64,000 nt of DNA from Paludibacteraceae bacterium (GTDB lineage: Bacteria; Bacteroidota; Bacteroidia; Bacteroidales; Paludibacteraceae). This document shows, piece after piece, positions 17,574 to 26,524 of this stretch. The notes below the pieces were generated by a model. The model saw nothing but the letters and a program-made list of their open reading frames with translations, was not told where the DNA came from and searched no databases. The position numbers were made by a program, and so were the translations under genes. Where the stretch lies: the NCBI GenBank assembly GCA_017547145.1, contig JAFYQJ010000014.1, forward strand, positions 186,001 through 250,000, in the 5' to 3' direction. Within the stretch, counting starts at the first letter, position 1, and each line of letters starts with the position of its first letter.

Positions 17574-18665
17574 ATGGATAAGCATATTGAAAATAGCTCT
17601 GATTTTTTAGGTTTGACCGTCAATGATGGTGTTCAGCAACCACCGATGATAAATCCTTATCGCAAAAAAAAACAGAAAGCACCAACGTTGAGTGTAGATG
17701 ATTATGTAGCAGGGATTTTTGCTAAGAATATGACAATATTAAGTCAAGCTGTTACTTTGGTAGAAAGTACTCGTGCTGAACATCAAGAAAAGGCTCAAAA
17801 AGTAATAGAACGTTGCTTACCTTATGCTGGAAAATCTGTTCGAGTTGGAATTACGGGAGTTCCAGGTGCAGGAAAAAGTACTTTTATAGATGCTTTGGGA
17901 ATGCATTTAGTAAACAGTGGGCACCGTTTGGCCGTATTAGCAATAGACCCAAGTAGCGAACGTTCAAAAGGAAGTATTTTGGGTGATAAGACGCGGATGG
18001 AGGATCTTTCAGTTGCAAAAAATGCTTTTATTAGGCCTTCGCCTTCGGCTGGCTCGTTAGGTGGAGTAGCACGTAAAACGCGGGAAACAATCGTGTTGTG
18101 TGAGGCAGCAGGTTTTGATACTATTTTTGTAGAAACGGTTGGGGTTGGGCAATCTGAAACTGCTGTTCATTCGATGGTCGATTTTTTCTTATTAATACAA
18201 CTTTCGGGTACAGGCGACGAATTGCAGGGTATCAAGCGTGGAATTATGGAGATGGCTGACGGTATTGCTATTAATAAGGCTGATGGAAATAACATTGAAA
18301 AGGCTAATCTTGCAAAAGCTCAATTTAAAAATGCGTTGCATTTGTTCCCTTTGCCTGAATCGAAATGGTTGCCTAAAGTATTGACTTGTTCTGCTTATGA
18401 AAAAAGTGGCATCGGCGATGTTTGGGATATGATAACAGAATATGTGACCTTTACAAAAGGGAATGGATTTTTTCATGAAAAGCGTCAAAGGCAAGCAAAG
18501 TATTGGATGTATGAAACTATAGATGAACATCTTCGTAGTAATTTTTATAATAATGAAACAATAGGGCAAATGCTACAAGATTTTGAACACTTATTGCTTG
18601 AAGATAAAATTAGCTCTTTCGTGGCTGCAAACAAGATGCTTGATACATACTTTAGTAAAATGTAA
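17574..18665 (+). CDS. meaB: Methylmalonyl-CoA mutase-associated GTPase MeaB
   Basis: G3E-family GTPase that gates cobalamin delivery to methylmalonyl-CoA mutase and protects that enzyme. Walker A GVPGAGKST and the family segment AIDPSSERSKGSILGDKTRM are clear, followed by ETVGVGQSE and the NKADG guanine-specificity motif. Start set at the ATG at 17574 (MDKHIENSSD), giving 363 residues; an upstream in-frame GTG is less likely. The mutase genes are not in this window. The enzyme points to the succinate-propionate pathway (inference). Confidence 0.93.
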   Translation: MDKHIENSSDFLGLTVNDGVQQPPMINPYRKKKQKAPTLSVDDYVAGIFAKNMTILSQAVTLVESTRAEHQEKAQKVIERCLPYAGKSVRVGITGVPGAGKSTFIDALGMHLVNSGHRLAVLAIDPSSERSKGSILGDKTRMEDLSVAKNAFIRPSPSAGSLGGVARKTRETIVLCEAAGFDTIFVETVGVGQSETAVHSMVDFFLLIQLSGTGDELQGIKRGIMEMADGIAINKADGNNIEKANLAKAQFKNALHLFPLPESKWLPKVLTCSAYEKSGIGDVWDMITEYVTFTKGNGFFHEKRQRQAKYWMYETIDEHLRSNFYNNETIGQMLQDFEHLLLEDKISSFVAANKMLDTYFSKM

Positions 18666-18767
18666 AAATATACTGTTTTTTTATATTGTATTTGTATAAT
18701 TATTGTAATAATTAAAATAAAATACAATAAATATTCAAAGTTCTATGAGAAGGAATAAAAAAATAGT

Positions 18768-18775
18768 TATTTTTG
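18768..18775 (+). promoter_or_regulatory. -7 box upstream of korA
   Basis: TATTTTTG matches TAnnTTTG, 34 bases before the korA start codon; no clear -33 element. Confidence 0.5.
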
Positions 18776-18809
18776 CAAAACTCTTTTAAGTTAGAAAAAT
18801 AGTTGTAGG

Positions 18810-20648
18810 ATGAATATAATAGATAAACAACAGGTTGTAGTTCGCTTTTCGGGCGATTCGGGTGATGGAATGCAATTAGCAGGAAATATCTTTTCTACAA
18901 TATCTGCAACAATTGGTAATGATATAAGTACATTCCCAGATTATCCTGCAGATATTCGTGCCCCACAAGGTTCTCTTACAGGGGTTTCTGGTTTTCAAGT
19001 ACATGTAGGTGCTAATAAGGTATTTACCCCCGGGGATAAGTGTGATGTGTTAGTTGCAATGAATGCAGCTGCTCTTAAAACGCAATATCAATTTGCAAGG
19101 CCAACGGCTTGTATAATAATAGATATAGATTGCTTTAAGGCTTCTGATTTGGAAAAAGCAACTTTCAAAACGGATAACCCAATTGAAGAACTTGGTATAA
19201 AACAAGATGTGATAGCCGCACCAATTACTCAAATGGTAAAAGATTGTTTGGCGGATACGGGAATGGATAATAAGTCCGTATTGAAGTGCCGAAATATGTT
19301 TGCTTTAGGGCTTGTGTGTTGGTTGTTCAATCGCGATTTGAAACTTGCAGAGACATTCTTGCGTGAAAAATTTGCTAAAAAACCTCAATTGGCAGAAGCA
19401 AATATTAAAGTTCTTTTGGCTGGCTATGATTATGGACATAACACTCATGCATCTGTATATCATACTTATCGTGTTGAAACAAAAAATGCTGTGCCGGGGA
19501 AATATATGGATATAAGTGGAAATAAGGCAACGGCTTATGGTTTGATAGCCGCAGCAGAAAAAGCAGGATTACAATTGTTTTTGGGTTCTTATCCTATTAC
19601 TCCAGCCACTGATATCTTGCACGAATTGTCAAAACATAAATCTTTGGGTGTTATTACAGTGCAGTGTGAAGACGAGATATCGGGTTGTGCAACTGCAATA
19701 GGAGCATCGTTTGCAGGGGCTTTAGCTGTTACGTCTACATCTGGTCCAGGTATCTGTTTGAAGTCTGAAGCCATGAATTTGGCTGTAATAACAGAGCTCC
19801 CATTGGTAATAGTTGATGTACAACGTGGGGGACCTTCTACTGGATTGCCAACTAAATCCGAGCAAACTGATTTATTGCAAGTGCTTTTTGGTAGAAATGG
19901 AGAGTCTCCGATGCCTGTGTTGGCAGCAACTTCGCCTACACAATGTTTTGATGCGGCTTATATGGCTTCAAAAATAGCATTAGAATATATGACTCCTGTA
20001 GTTTTACTCACTGATGCATTTGTGGCGAATGGCTCTGGTGCGTGGCGATTGCCTGAACTTGAAAATTATCCAACAATACTACCTCCTTATGTTTCTTCTG
20101 AAATGAAAGATAGTTATACTCCATATCAAAGAAATTCGAAAGGAGCTCGTTATTGGGCAATACCTGGTCAAGAAGGTTTTATGCACATTTTAGGTGGTTT
20201 AGAAAAAGATGGTAATACAGGTGCTATATCAACAAATCCTGATAATCACGATAAAATGTGTCGTATTAGAGCACAAAAGGTGGCAAATATTGAAGTCCCT
20301 GATGTGCAAGTAGAAGGATGTGTTGATGATGCGGATTTACTGATAGTAGGATTTGGTGGTACTTATGGTCATTTGTATTCTGCTATGCAAGAAATGTGTC
20401 AGCATGGGGAACGTGTTGCTTTAGCACATTTTTCGTACTTAAATCCATTACCTAAAAATACAGAAGAAGTTTTGAAAAAATATAAAAAAGTTGTTGTTGC
20501 CGAGCAAAATCTAGGACAATTTGCAGCTTATTTGAAAATGAAAATAGCAGGTTTTGACCCATATCAATTTAATGAGGTAAAAGGTCAACCTTTTGTGGTA
20601 TCAGAACTTGTAGAGGCGTTTGAAAAAATATTGTCGAATAAAAAATAA
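18810..20648 (+). CDS. korA: 2-oxoacid:ferredoxin oxidoreductase, fused gamma-alpha subunit
   Basis: With the next gene it oxidatively decarboxylates a 2-oxoacid (most likely 2-oxoglutarate) with ferredoxin and CoA, or runs in reverse for CO2 fixation. 612 residues: an N-terminal gamma domain (RFSGDSGDGMQLAG, ~8-21; residues ~1-200), then the alpha pyrimidine-binding domain with GSYPITPATD (~254-263) and the QRGGPSTGLPTKSEQ segment. The gamma-alpha fusion is typical of the KorA type in Bacteroidota. The Rnf complex upstream would re-oxidise the ferredoxin. Substrate specificity is inferred. Confidence 0.92.
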   Translation: MNIIDKQQVVVRFSGDSGDGMQLAGNIFSTISATIGNDISTFPDYPADIRAPQGSLTGVSGFQVHVGANKVFTPGDKCDVLVAMNAAALKTQYQFARPTACIIIDIDCFKASDLEKATFKTDNPIEELGIKQDVIAAPITQMVKDCLADTGMDNKSVLKCRNMFALGLVCWLFNRDLKLAETFLREKFAKKPQLAEANIKVLLAGYDYGHNTHASVYHTYRVETKNAVPGKYMDISGNKATAYGLIAAAEKAGLQLFLGSYPITPATDILHELSKHKSLGVITVQCEDEISGCATAIGASFAGALAVTSTSGPGICLKSEAMNLAVITELPLVIVDVQRGGPSTGLPTKSEQTDLLQVLFGRNGESPMPVLAATSPTQCFDAAYMASKIALEYMTPVVLLTDAFVANGSGAWRLPELENYPTILPPYVSSEMKDSYTPYQRNSKGARYWAIPGQEGFMHILGGLEKDGNTGAISTNPDNHDKMCRIRAQKVANIEVPDVQVEGCVDDADLLIVGFGGTYGHLYSAMQEMCQHGERVALAHFSYLNPLPKNTEEVLKKYKKVVVAEQNLGQFAAYLKMKIAGFDPYQFNEVKGQPFVVSELVEAFEKILSNKK

Positions 20649-20664
20649 AAAGGAGAATATGGTT

Positions 20665-21666
20665 ATGAGTGAATATACAGCTAAAGATTTTAAGAAAGGA
20701 CAACCTCGTTGGTGTCCTGGGTGTGGAGATCATTTCTTCTTGGCTTCGTTACATAAAGCATTGGCAGAGTTGGGAGTAGCTCCACACAACACAGCAGTAA
20801 TAAGTGGAATAGGTTGTTCTAGTCGTTTGCCTTATTATATGAACACTTATGCAATGCAAACGATTCATGGTCGTGCGGCGGCTATCTCGTCGGGATTTAA
20901 AGTGGCTAACCCCGATATTATGGTTTGGCAAATATCAGGAGATGGTGATGGTTTGGCTATTGGAGGGAATCATTTTATTCATGCTATACGTAGAAATATC
21001 GATATAAATATTGTTTTGTTGAATAATAGAATTTATGGTTTGACAAAAGGACAATATTCTCCTACTTCTCCACGTGGGTTTGTGAGTAAGTCGTCGCCTT
21101 ATGGTACGGTTGAGGATCCATTTTGTCCAGCAGAACTTTGTTTTGGAGCTCGAGGTCGATTTTTCGCTCGTGCGGTGGCTACTGATGCTCCGGGGACAAT
21201 AGCTGTTTTGAAGGCTGCAGCAAAGCATAAGGGTGCTTCAGTGTGTGAAATTTTGCAAAATTGTGTCATTTTCAACGATGGTACTCACGATTCTGTTTAT
21301 AATAAAGAGGGACGAGCAAAAAATGCAATTTATCTTGAGCATGGAAAACCAATGATTTTTGGCGAGAATAAAGAGTATGGACTTGTGCAAGAAGGTTTTG
21401 GTCTGAAGGTGGTAAAATTAGGTGAAGGTTATTCAGAAAAGGATATTTTAGTTCATAATGCACATAGCGAAGATAATACATTGCATTTAAAATTAGCTTT
21501 AATGGAAGGACCAGATTTTCCTATTGCGTTGGGAGTTATTCGTGATGTTGAAGCACCAACATATAACGATTCTGTACATGAGCAATTGAAATCGGTATCA
21601 GAGCAGAAGTCATACCATAACTTTCAAGAATTGTTACTAACGAACGATATTTGGGAGGTAAAATAA
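20665..21666 (+). CDS. korB: 2-oxoacid:ferredoxin oxidoreductase, beta subunit
   Basis: Thiamine-pyrophosphate-binding partner of KorA. It shows WCPGCGDHFF near the N-terminus, the TPP/Mg motif GDGDGLAIGGNH...LLNN in the middle, and CFGARG. About 333 residues. Two candidate ATGs are near the strong AGGAG at 20651-20655: 20659 (3-base spacing) and 20665 (9-base spacing). The latter has the better spacing and is chosen (MSEYTAKDF). The gene begins 16 bases after korA and ends in a terminator at 21682-21712. Confidence 0.93.
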   Translation: MSEYTAKDFKKGQPRWCPGCGDHFFLASLHKALAELGVAPHNTAVISGIGCSSRLPYYMNTYAMQTIHGRAAAISSGFKVANPDIMVWQISGDGDGLAIGGNHFIHAIRRNIDINIVLLNNRIYGLTKGQYSPTSPRGFVSKSSPYGTVEDPFCPAELCFGARGRFFARAVATDAPGTIAVLKAAAKHKGASVCEILQNCVIFNDGTHDSVYNKEGRAKNAIYLEHGKPMIFGENKEYGLVQEGFGLKVVKLGEGYSEKDILVHNAHSEDNTLHLKLALMEGPDFPIALGVIRDVEAPTYNDSVHEQLKSVSEQKSYHNFQELLLTNDIWEVK

Positions 21667-21681
21667 AATTTGATATAAAAG

Positions 21682-21712
21682 AAAAAGGGAAGTTTAAGCT
21701 TCCTTTTTTTTG
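21682..21712. terminator. Terminator between korB and phoH
   Basis: GGAAG and CTTCC form a short hairpin flanked by A-rich and eight-T runs. It lies between converging genes, touching the phoH stop codon, and probably serves korB. Confidence 0.75.
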
Positions 21713-22648
21713 TTAATCTTTCTTTTCGTAGGCTTCTACTATTTTTTGTACTAGTCTATGTCGAACAATGTCTTTTTGTGCAAAATGTACAATGTGAATA
21801 CCTTTTATAGTGTTTAATTTGTCTAGTGCATCACGTAATCCTGATTTTTGCGATGTGGGGAGGTCTATTTGTGTCATATCTCCTGTTACAATCATACGAG
21901 CATTAACCCCAAGTCTAGTCAAGAACATTTTCATTTGTGGTATTGTAGTATTTTGAGCTTCGTCGAGTATCACTACTGCATCATTTAGGGTTCTCCCTCT
22001 CATAAATGCAAGCGGAGCAATTTGAATAGTTCCTTTTTCTATGTAATCTTTTAGTTTTGAGGCTGGAATCATCTCTTGTAATGCATCGTAGAGTGGCTGA
22101 AGGTATGGGTCTATTTTTTCTTTCATATCACCAGGAAGAAATCCTAATTTCTCGCCTGCTTCTACAGCAGGGCGACTTAAAATGATTTTTTTTACCTCTT
22201 TGTTTTTTAGAGAGCGAACAGCCAATGCTATGGCTGTATAAGTTTTCCCTGAACCAGCAGGACCAATAGCAAACAGCAAATCGTTTTCTTCATAAGCTTT
22301 TACAAACTTTTGCTGATTTTCAGTCCGTGCAGTAATGTTTTTCCCATTAACTCCGTGCAAAATTAGTTGGTCGTTTTTTGCAATGAAGGGTTGTTCACCT
22401 TTTATTATTTCTAAGAGCTGCTTTTCGTCTAATGTGTTGTTAGTTAAGCAGAAAAATTCTATTTTTTTTAGAACGGATACAAATGTTGAGGTTTCTTCTT
22501 GTGTGGCATTTATTTTAATAGAATTACCTCTTGCCGAAAATTGAATATTTGGGAATTGGTTTCGTAGGATGTTTATGTTGACATTGTTTGTACCGTAAAA
22601 AATGGGAGCGTCAATGTTTTCAGAAAGTGTGTAAATCGTTTCTATCAT
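21713..22648 (-). CDS. PhoH-family ATPase
   Basis: P-loop ATPase of the PhoH/YbeZ type, linked in other bacteria to ribosome maturation and RNA metabolism through YbeY. 311 residues with a small N-terminal domain (~1-100), Walker A GPAGSGKT (129-136), Walker B VVILDEAQN with D229-E230, and the SRPAVEAGEKLGFLPGD segment diagnostic for the family. Cytoplasmic. It is divergent from the phosphatase gene. Confidence 0.92.
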   Translation of the reverse strand: MIETIYTLSENIDAPIFYGTNNVNINILRNQFPNIQFSARGNSIKINATQEETSTFVSVLKKIEFFCLTNNTLDEKQLLEIIKGEQPFIAKNDQLILHGVNGKNITARTENQQKFVKAYEENDLLFAIGPAGSGKTYTAIALAVRSLKNKEVKKIILSRPAVEAGEKLGFLPGDMKEKIDPYLQPLYDALQEMIPASKLKDYIEKGTIQIAPLAFMRGRTLNDAVVILDEAQNTTIPQMKMFLTRLGVNARMIVTGDMTQIDLPTSQKSGLRDALDKLNTIKGIHIVHFAQKDIVRHRLVQKIVEAYEKKD

Positions 22649-22666
22649 TAATATTAAAAATTTTTA

Positions 22667-22674
22667 CAAAGATA
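22667..22674 (-). promoter_or_regulatory. -7 box of phoH
   Basis: On the minus strand TATCTTTG, 19 bases before the phoH start codon. No -33 TTG seen. Confidence 0.5.
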
Positions 22675-22704
22675 TTGCTTTTTGAAATGTCTGTTGTATT
22701 TTTG
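22675..22704 (+). promoter_or_regulatory. Promoter of the phosphatase gene
   Basis: TTG at 22675-22677, a 19-base spacer and TATTTTTG at 22697-22704, 19 bases before the start codon. It overlaps the divergent phoH promoter. Confidence 0.6.
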
Positions 22705-22722
22705 AACTTTAAAAAAGAAAAG

Positions 22723-23190
22723 ATGAATTTACTTTTTGTTTGTCTCGGGAATATATGTCGATCACCAGCTGCCGAAGGTGTTATGTTGCAACTGCTCGAA
22801 GATAAAGGTCTTGCAACAAATTTTGTGATTGATTCGGCAGGTACGTATGCCGGACATCGTGGAGAATTGCCCGATATGCGAATGAGAAATGCGGCTCGAA
22901 AACGTGGTTTGATATTGACACATCGTTCTCGCCCGTTTGTTGAAGAAGATTTTGAACGGTTTGATATGATTTTGGTAATGGACGATATGAACTACGAATC
23001 GGTTGTACGTGTGTGTCCCGATAGAGTTTTTAAAAACAAAATTTGTAGAATGACCGATTTTTGTACTAAATTTAAAGTTGATTATGTTCCCGATCCTTAT
23101 TATTCGGGACATGAAGGTTTTGAGTATGTTTTGGATATATTAGAAGACGCATGTTTAGGATTGCTGAATTTTATTCAATCCAAAAAGTAA
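22723..23190 (+). CDS. Low-molecular-weight protein tyrosine phosphatase
   Basis: 155 residues. The catalytic P-loop C7-LGNIC-R13-SP is at the N-terminus (CX5R), and the general acid is in VPDPYYSG. The ATG at 22723 (MNLLFVCLGN) is chosen because the P-loop must sit near residue 7; an upstream in-frame extension lacks family character and would lie over the promoters. Acts on phosphotyrosine, in bacteria often tied to polysaccharide export kinases, although no such genes are nearby. Likely first gene of an operon with serB. Confidence 0.94.
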   Translation: MNLLFVCLGNICRSPAAEGVMLQLLEDKGLATNFVIDSAGTYAGHRGELPDMRMRNAARKRGLILTHRSRPFVEEDFERFDMILVMDDMNYESVVRVCPDRVFKNKICRMTDFCTKFKVDYVPDPYYSGHEGFEYVLDILEDACLGLLNFIQSKK

Positions 23191-23223
23191 AAAATGAATG
23201 TTTTTTAAAGAAAAAGTAAAGTT

Positions 23224-24456
23224 ATGGAACTCTCTGATGAAATAATTCTGATCTCAATTTCTGGTCGCGATCGCCCCGGTTTGACAGTAGCTATAACAGA
23301 AGTATTGGCAAAATACGATGCTACGATTTTGGATATTGGTCAGGCCTCTATTCATAATCATTTGTCGTTGGACATATTGTTTCATTCGCCTAATGAATCG
23401 GAGTCAGGCAAGATTCTTCGTGGGCTTTTGCTCAAAGCTGTCGAACTCGATATAAAAATCAACTTCACTCCAATTGAAAAGGATTTGTATGCAAATTGGG
23501 TGAAAATGCAAGGTAAGAATCGTTATATTATAACTATGCTCGGGCATAAAATAACGGCTCGTAATATTGCAAGTGTGGCTCAGGTGGTTACTTCGCAGGA
23601 TATGAATATTGATGATATGAAGCGTCTGACGGGGCGTGTGCCATTGGAAAATGGTGTTGCTCAGGTGTCAAAGGCTTGTGTAGAATTTTCAGTGCGTGGG
23701 ACTCCGAAAAATAAAGCAGAGATGCAACTTCGATTTTTGGAGTTGGCTAAAGAACAAGAGTTCGATATTTCGTTTCAAGAAGATAATTTGTATCGCCGTA
23801 GTCGTCGGTTGATTTGTTTTGATATGGATTCAACTTTGATTAAAACAGAAGTAATTGATGAATTGGCGGCTTATGCTGGTGTGGCCGACGAGGTGAAAAA
23901 AATTACTGAATCGGCGATGCGTGGTGAGATAGATTTTACTGAAAGCTTCAAACAACGTGTGGCTTTGCTCAAAGGCGTTGATGCATCGGTTATGCAAGAA
24001 ATTGCTCAGCGATTGCCGATAATGGAAGGTGCTGATCGTTTGATTTCGGTGTTGAAACGTACTGGTTATAAAATTGCGATTCTTTCGGGAGGATTCTCCT
24101 ATTTTGGCAACTATTTGAAACAAAAATTTGGCATTGATTATGTTTATGCTAACGAATTAGAAATTGTCGATGGCAAACTCACGGGGCGTTATATTGGCGA
24201 TGTTGTAGATGCTAAACGCAAAGCCGAATTGTTGCGACTGATAGCCCAAGTGGAAAATATTGATTTGCAACAAGTGGTTGCTGTGGGCGATGGAGCAAAC
24301 GATTTGCAAATGCTCAACGTAGCTGGACTTGGCATTGCTTTTCATGCCAAACCAAAAGTAAAAGAAAATGCTCAACAAGCAATCTCTACGGTTGGGCTCG
24401 ATGGTATTCTCTATTTTCTTGGTTTCAAAGATTCTTATATTGATGAACGAAAATGA
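23224..24456 (+). CDS. serB: Phosphoserine phosphatase SerB with ACT domains
   Basis: Last step of serine biosynthesis. 410 residues: two ACT-like regulatory domains (~5-80 and ~100-180), then a HAD phosphatase with the D200-M-D202-S-T204 nucleophile motif, SGGFSYFG and GDGANDLQML for motifs II-IV. ACT domains usually sense serine. It overlaps the agmatine deiminase start by 4 bases. Confidence 0.94.
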   Translation: MELSDEIILISISGRDRPGLTVAITEVLAKYDATILDIGQASIHNHLSLDILFHSPNESESGKILRGLLLKAVELDIKINFTPIEKDLYANWVKMQGKNRYIITMLGHKITARNIASVAQVVTSQDMNIDDMKRLTGRVPLENGVAQVSKACVEFSVRGTPKNKAEMQLRFLELAKEQEFDISFQEDNLYRRSRRLICFDMDSTLIKTEVIDELAAYAGVADEVKKITESAMRGEIDFTESFKQRVALLKGVDASVMQEIAQRLPIMEGADRLISVLKRTGYKIAILSGGFSYFGNYLKQKFGIDYVYANELEIVDGKLTGRYIGDVVDAKRKAELLRLIAQVENIDLQQVVAVGDGANDLQMLNVAGLGIAFHAKPKVKENAQQAISTVGLDGILYFLGFKDSYIDERK

Positions 24457-25484
24457 AAACGCTACGCTTACCTGCCGAATGGGAACCTCAAAGTGGCATT
24501 ATGCTAACTTGGCCACATGCTAACACCGATTGGTGCGATTGCTTGCCAGATGCCGTAGAGTGCTTTTTGGCAATTGCACGAGAAGTAGTCAAGCGTGAGT
24601 TGTTGCTTATAGTTACTCCAGAGGTCGATGTTGTAAAAAATCAACTTGTGAATGCAAATATTCCTACGGAAAATATTCGCTTTTTTGAGTGCCTTACCAA
24701 CGATACTTGGGCTCGCGACCATGGTTTTATTTCCCTTTTTGATGAACAAGGAATGCCTATTGTAGCCGATTTTTGTTTTAATGGTTGGGGAATGAAGTTT
24801 GCTGCCGACAAAGATAATCAAATCAATGCTAAATTGATGCAAACAGACCTATTGGGCGATGTTTGTTATTTAGACAATCGCGATGTAGTGCTTGAGGGTG
24901 GCTCCGTAGAAAGCGATGGGAAAGGTACATTGCTTACTACTTCGGAATGCTTGTTGGCACCGAATAGAAATAATTTTGCTTCTGTGGCTGAAGCCGAGCA
25001 AATGCTTCGTGCAAGGCTTGGCGTGGAGCGAGTGCTTTGGCTTGATGATGGCTATTTATCTGGTGATGATACGGATAGTCATATCGATACGTTGGCGCGA
25101 CTTTGCCCTAATGATACTATTGTGTATGTGCAGTGTACGGACAAGGCAGACGAACACTACAATTCGCTTGCTCGTATGGAGCAACAGCTGAAACAATTAA
25201 AAACAGCTGATGGGAAACCCTATCGACTTTTGCCTTTGCCAATGGCAGATGCAGTGTATTTCGAAGGAGAACGATTGCCTGCTACGTATGCAAACTTTTT
25301 GATAATGAACGGAGCTGTGCTTATGCCTACCTATGCACAGGTGGAAAACGATACTCGTGCTATGGCAGTGCTTGCCGAGGCTTTCCCCGACAGAGAGATA
25401 GTGGGTGTAGATTGTAGAGTGCTGATTCGTCAGCATGGCTCATTGCATTGTGTTACTATGCAATTTCCGAAAATAACGAAATAA
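24453..25484 (+). CDS. Agmatine deiminase / peptidyl-arginine deiminase family protein
   Basis: 343 residues of the guanidino-group-modifying fold. Family landmarks: NDTWARDHG (~72-80), LEGGSVESDG in the middle, SGDDTDSHIDTLAR with the catalytic His, and the nucleophile Cys333 in LHCVTMQFP near the C-terminus. Bacterial members usually convert agmatine to N-carbamoylputrescine in polyamine synthesis. No signal peptide, unlike secreted Porphyromonas PPAD, so a cytoplasmic agmatine deiminase is most likely. Start codon overlaps the serB stop. Confidence 0.9.
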   Translation: MKTLRLPAEWEPQSGIMLTWPHANTDWCDCLPDAVECFLAIAREVVKRELLLIVTPEVDVVKNQLVNANIPTENIRFFECLTNDTWARDHGFISLFDEQGMPIVADFCFNGWGMKFAADKDNQINAKLMQTDLLGDVCYLDNRDVVLEGGSVESDGKGTLLTTSECLLAPNRNNFASVAEAEQMLRARLGVERVLWLDDGYLSGDDTDSHIDTLARLCPNDTIVYVQCTDKADEHYNSLARMEQQLKQLKTADGKPYRLLPLPMADAVYFEGERLPATYANFLIMNGAVLMPTYAQVENDTRAMAVLAEAFPDREIVGVDCRVLIRQHGSLHCVTMQFPKITK

Positions 25485-25523
25485 AGTTTAAAATATTTTA
25501 ATATAAACAAATAGGGAAAATAT

Positions 25524-25531
25524 TGATTTTG
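25524..25531 (+). promoter_or_regulatory. Possible -7 box of the 6S-like RNA
   Basis: TGATTTTG differs from TAnnTTTG at one position and lies about 7-10 bases before the expected RNA 5' end near 25538. No -33 element visible. Confidence 0.35.
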
Positions 25532-25537
25532 TAATAT

Positions 25538-25707
25538 AACGAATTATTCTCCAGCCTGAAACCACCACTTTTTTAGGAATACACGAGAATAGGCTTTTGA
25601 AATTTTGCACCGTGATAGGTGTGAATTGTTTCTGTGGCTTATCCGTGTTAAAGGGTGCGTGGTGGTACCAAGGTTGGGATTAGCAACAAACAATTCCGCC
25701 TTTTTTT
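25538..25707 (+). ncRNA. ssrS: Probable 6S RNA (rod-shaped, ~170 nt)
   Basis: No coding frame fits, but the sequence folds into one long rod. Stems: 25541-25548 with 25689-25696; 25551-25557 with 25671-25677 (CCAGCCT/AGGTTGG); 25561-25568 with 25659-25666 (ACCACCAC/GTGGTGGT, perfect); then a large internal bubble; 25581-25594 with 25637-25648; and an apical stem 25599-25611 with 25618-25632. It ends in seven T. A rod interrupted by a central bubble, about 170 nt long, is the 6S architecture that mimics an open promoter and sequesters RNA polymerase. Named by shape only; no covariance search was possible. Confidence 0.6.
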
Positions 25708-25917
25708 ATGCATGTTGGTAAAATGATAGAACAAGAACTTCGCCGCCAAGAGCGAACTCCTGCATGGTTGGCACGAAAAATAGCGTGCGACCGTACCAAT
25801 GTGTATAAAATATTTGCTCGCGCAAGCATTGATACGCAACTTCTTGTTGCTATCTCTAAAGCGCTTAACCATAACTTCTTTCTTGATATTGCAGCAACCC
25901 TTACTTTTTGTGAATAA
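25708..25917 (+). CDS. Small HTH (XRE-like) DNA-binding protein
   Basis: 69 residues, essentially one helix-turn-helix: MHVGKMIEQEL, then RTPAWLARKIACDRTNVYKIF and a closing helix. This matches a small Bacteroidota XRE-like family in wording. The ATG at 25708 immediately follows the T run that ends the 6S-like RNA, so the two units abut. The protein may be translated from read-through transcripts. No effector domain, and the target is unknown. It precedes the exported five-gene cluster on the same strand and could regulate it (inference). Confidence 0.75.
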   Translation: MHVGKMIEQELRRQERTPAWLARKIACDRTNVYKIFARASIDTQLLVAISKALNHNFFLDIAATLTFCE

Positions 25918-26004
25918 TTGGCTACACAAGCGTGAAATATTGGCTACTATCAAAATAAGGAGGTTAATTCTTTTTATGATTCCTTTGTGCAAAAAAAAAG
26001 TGCA

Positions 26005-26493
26005 ATGAACATTCCTGATAAAAAAAGTTTGTGTCTATTATTTAGTATAATATTGCTAACGGCTTGTGGTGTACATAAAAACAGTGCATACACCGATGTT
26101 GAAACAAAATGTATAGGAACCGAGTTAGACGGTTCTTACACGTTAAGGGCTTCGGGGAGAGCTCGTAACGCAGCCGATGCTTATGTTCAAGCAGGCAAAC
26201 AAGCCGTACAAGATGTGCTATTTATCATAATACCTTGTGTATCAGGGGTTGGCGATCAAAGTATGCTTAAACCACTATTGCCAGAAGTAAATGCAAAAGA
26301 AAAATATGAAAGTTTTTTTGCCAAGTTTTTTGCCGACAATGGTGAGTATCTCAAATTTATGTCAATGAAAGAAAAGCGCGTTTTAAGTAGTAAGTACTCT
26401 AAAACTGACGCACAAACAGTCTGTATTACAACGGTTTGTGTGGACAGAATAAAACTCAAGGAATATCTTCGCGAGAATGGAATTCTTAAATAA
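26005..26493 (+). CDS. Putative lipoprotein of the exported five-gene cluster
   Basis: 162 residues from the ATG at 26005 (MNIPDKKSLC). Lipobox LLTAC with Cys21 gives an outer-membrane lipoprotein. The mature part starts a strand-helix pattern TLRASGRARNAADAYVQAGKQA, reminiscent of LPP20/FlgT-N-type domains, and continues with YESFFAKFFADNGEYLKFM and ends LKEYLRENGILK. The second half is clearly paralogous to the protein at 27891-28379 (YEAFFRSFFADGGEYMRFV, LRKYLEEHGIIK). First of five consecutive exported proteins. Unknown function. Confidence 0.8.
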   Translation: MNIPDKKSLCLLFSIILLTACGVHKNSAYTDVETKCIGTELDGSYTLRASGRARNAADAYVQAGKQAVQDVLFIIIPCVSGVGDQSMLKPLLPEVNAKEKYESFFAKFFADNGEYLKFMSMKEKRVLSSKYSKTDAQTVCITTVCVDRIKLKEYLRENGILK

Positions 26494-26524
26494 TTTTTTT
26501 TATAAACTTAATAATCAATTTCTT

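Noticed and set aside
24453-25484. Citrullinating virulence enzyme (PPAD-like)
   Set aside because: No signal peptide or sorting domain; the motifs and length fit a cytoplasmic agmatine deiminase.
25538-25707. Riboswitch for the HTH gene
   Set aside because: The closed rod with a central bubble is closer to 6S RNA than to a ligand-binding leader, although this cannot be excluded.
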